Assembly: GCA_003298465.1 (NCBI GenBank)
Contig: QNGA01000004.1
Location: 124,001-188,000, forward strand
Direction of reading: 5' to 3'
From: a halophilic archaeon
GTDB taxonomy: Archaea; Halobacteriota; Halobacteria; Halobacteriales; Haladaptataceae
DNA: 64,000 nt
Shown in pieces: positions 63,174 to 64,000 of the stretch. The notes below the pieces were generated by a model. That model ran no database searches. It was not told the DNA's origin and saw only the letters and a list, made by a program, of their open reading frames with translations. The position numbers were made by a program, and so were the translations under genes. The number at the start of each line of letters is the position of its first letter. Position 1 is the stretch's first letter.

Positions 63174-64000
63174 CGCTCGTCACCTCCGCGACGTCCGTCC
63201 CGTCGGCGCGCGCTTCGATGTCGCCGTCGACTCGGAGATTGACGTCGCGTACGCGGTCCGCCGTCTCGTCGTCGGCGTCCCACAGTCCGCGGTCGATGGC
63301 CTCGAGGAGCGTGTCGGTGATGCTCTCCAGCGCCCACGGATTCACGTCTCGCATCCACTCCTGACGGTCCTCGTCGAACGCGTACTTCTCGGCGACGTCG
63401 TCCCAGAGCGCGTCGCTCACGACGCCGGTGGTGGCGTCCCACCCGAGGACGACATCGACCGTCGTGGAGAGGTCGCCCGCGCCCTTGTACTCGTGGTCCT
63501 CCATGCTGTCGAGCCAGTCCGGATTGAGAACCCGAGCGCGCATCGCCTTCCGGACCTTCTCCTCGTTGGTGTAGACGTCGACGTTGTCCGGGTCGGCGGA
63601 GTCGCCGACGTACGAGGCGGGCTCCTCGCCGGCGATCTCCGAGACGGCGGTGATGAAGCCGCCGTGGAACGCGTACCAGTCGGAGCTGTCGAACTCGTCC
63701 TGCTCGGCGGTGTCCTCGATCTTCACCGTGGCCTCGACGCTGCCGAGCCGGCGCTGGAAGGCGTCGCGTGCTTCGGAGACGCGACCGCGCTTGCCCAGCG
63801 CGTAGCCGCCCCACTGGACGTACACGTCCGCGAGGTCGGAGCGGTCGTCCCAGTTGCCCTCGTCGACAGCCTTGTTCGTCCCCGCGCCGTAGCCCCCCGG
63901 TCGCGTGGTGAACACGCGATGGGTCGCCGCCTTCCGCGCGTCGGACTCGTCCATCCCGTCGGACTGCAGGCGTTCGGTCTCCTCCTCGACGTGCTTCTTG
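63163..64000 (-). CDS. cobN: CobN-type cobaltochelatase large subunit, C-terminal part (runs off window)
   Basis: The 279 codons present are the C-terminal end of a CobN/BchH-type large chelatase subunit: RVFTTRPGGYGAGTNKAVDE, SDLADVYVQWGGYALGK, DVYTNEEKVRKAMRARVLNP and the terminal WMRDVNPWALESITDTLLEA are family motifs. The reading frame is open through base 64000 with no start in the window, so the 5' part (about 1,000 residues) lies beyond. CobN inserts Co2+ with AAA-type subunits (ChlI/ChlD), which would lie outside. Its stop overlaps the cbiC start. Confidence 0.9.
   Translation of the reverse strand, partial: KKHVEEETERLQSDGMDESDARKAATHRVFTTRPGGYGAGTNKAVDEGNWDDRSDLADVYVQWGGYALGKRGRVSEARDAFQRRLGSVEATVKIEDTAEQDEFDSSDWYAFHGGFITAVSEIAGEEPASYVGDSADPDNVDVYTNEEKVRKAMRARVLNPDWLDSMEDHEYKGAGDLSTTVDVVLGWDATTGVVSDALWDDVAEKYAFDEDRQEWMRDVNPWALESITDTLLEAIDRGLWDADDETADRVRDVNLRVDGDIEARADGTDVAEVTSDDD

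Overview
The window is chromosomal DNA from a halophilic archaeon (class Halobacteria). Evidence: very high GC outside one segment, strongly acidic predicted proteins, haloarchaeal TATA boxes (TTTAWA-like) about 25-30 bases before many start codons (leaderless genes), a Tat signal and a Tat-type lipoprotein signal, archaeal-type ribosomal proteins P0 and P1, aEF-1beta, NreA, a UbiA enzyme of ether-lipid synthesis, archaeosine (queDEC) genes and an archaeal CobT. The genus cannot be fixed from the sequence alone. There is no CRISPR array, complete insertion sequence or rRNA operon; tRNA-Glu(CTC) and tRNA-Arg(TCG) are present.

Layout. 0-9 kb: a uS10 paralogue, a Tat-exported protein, an NhaC-type antiporter coupled to a small OB-fold-like protein, an M20 hydrolase, the ribosomal operon L1-L10(P0)-L12(P1) with a structured leader, a ZIP-like membrane protein, a CinA/PncC amidase and a riboflavin-pathway reductase. 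9-18 kb: a P450, a transport/oxidoreductase operon (single-TM subunit, SSS symporter, Fe-S Old Yellow Enzyme-type flavoprotein), an Asp-box propeller, an MFS transporter and a zinc-ribbon wHTH protein. 18.4-32.3 kb: a potassium/universal-stress region with TrkH, a small membrane protein, two TrkA (RCK) proteins, three APC permeases fused to UspA domains, two free Usp proteins and an Lrp/AsnC DNA-binding protein fused to the same RCK_C ligand domain that ends the TrkA proteins. Its middle part (about 21.3-27 kb) is visibly poorer in G+C than its flanks.

32.7-51.6 kb: mostly conserved housekeeping genes: tRNA-Glu, a membrane-anchored HTH protein, an amidohydrolase, a cystathionine synthase/lyase-type PLP enzyme, a VOC protein, a secreted zincin-motif protein, aEF-1beta with a 58-residue two-zinc-finger protein, OsmC, NreA, a TctA-like permease, queD-queE-queC for archaeosine, a DMT transporter, a presenilin-type protease, MutL, a CoA-binding protein, a KaiC/RAD55-like ATPase split by a frameshift at a G6 run, UbiA and tRNA-Arg. 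51.7-56.6 kb: an accessory-looking set with a methyltransferase facing a FilR1-type regulator, a small Cys-tailed membrane protein, a lipoprotein and a PAS histidine kinase. 57-64 kb: a cobalamin (anaerobic, early cobalt) cluster: cbiA, cobT, SUMT, a CbiX-like chelatase, cbiE, cbiC and the C-terminal end of cobN running off the window.

The most unusual item is the 18-32 kb region. One RCK_C module occurs in the potassium-channel regulators and in a transcription factor, among permeases that carry nucleotide-binding UspA domains, and ACGT-cored palindromes lie in several of the intergenic regions. I propose, as inference only, a circuit in which a shared small ligand (K+/NAD status or a nucleotide such as c-di-AMP) acts on both transport activity and transcription.
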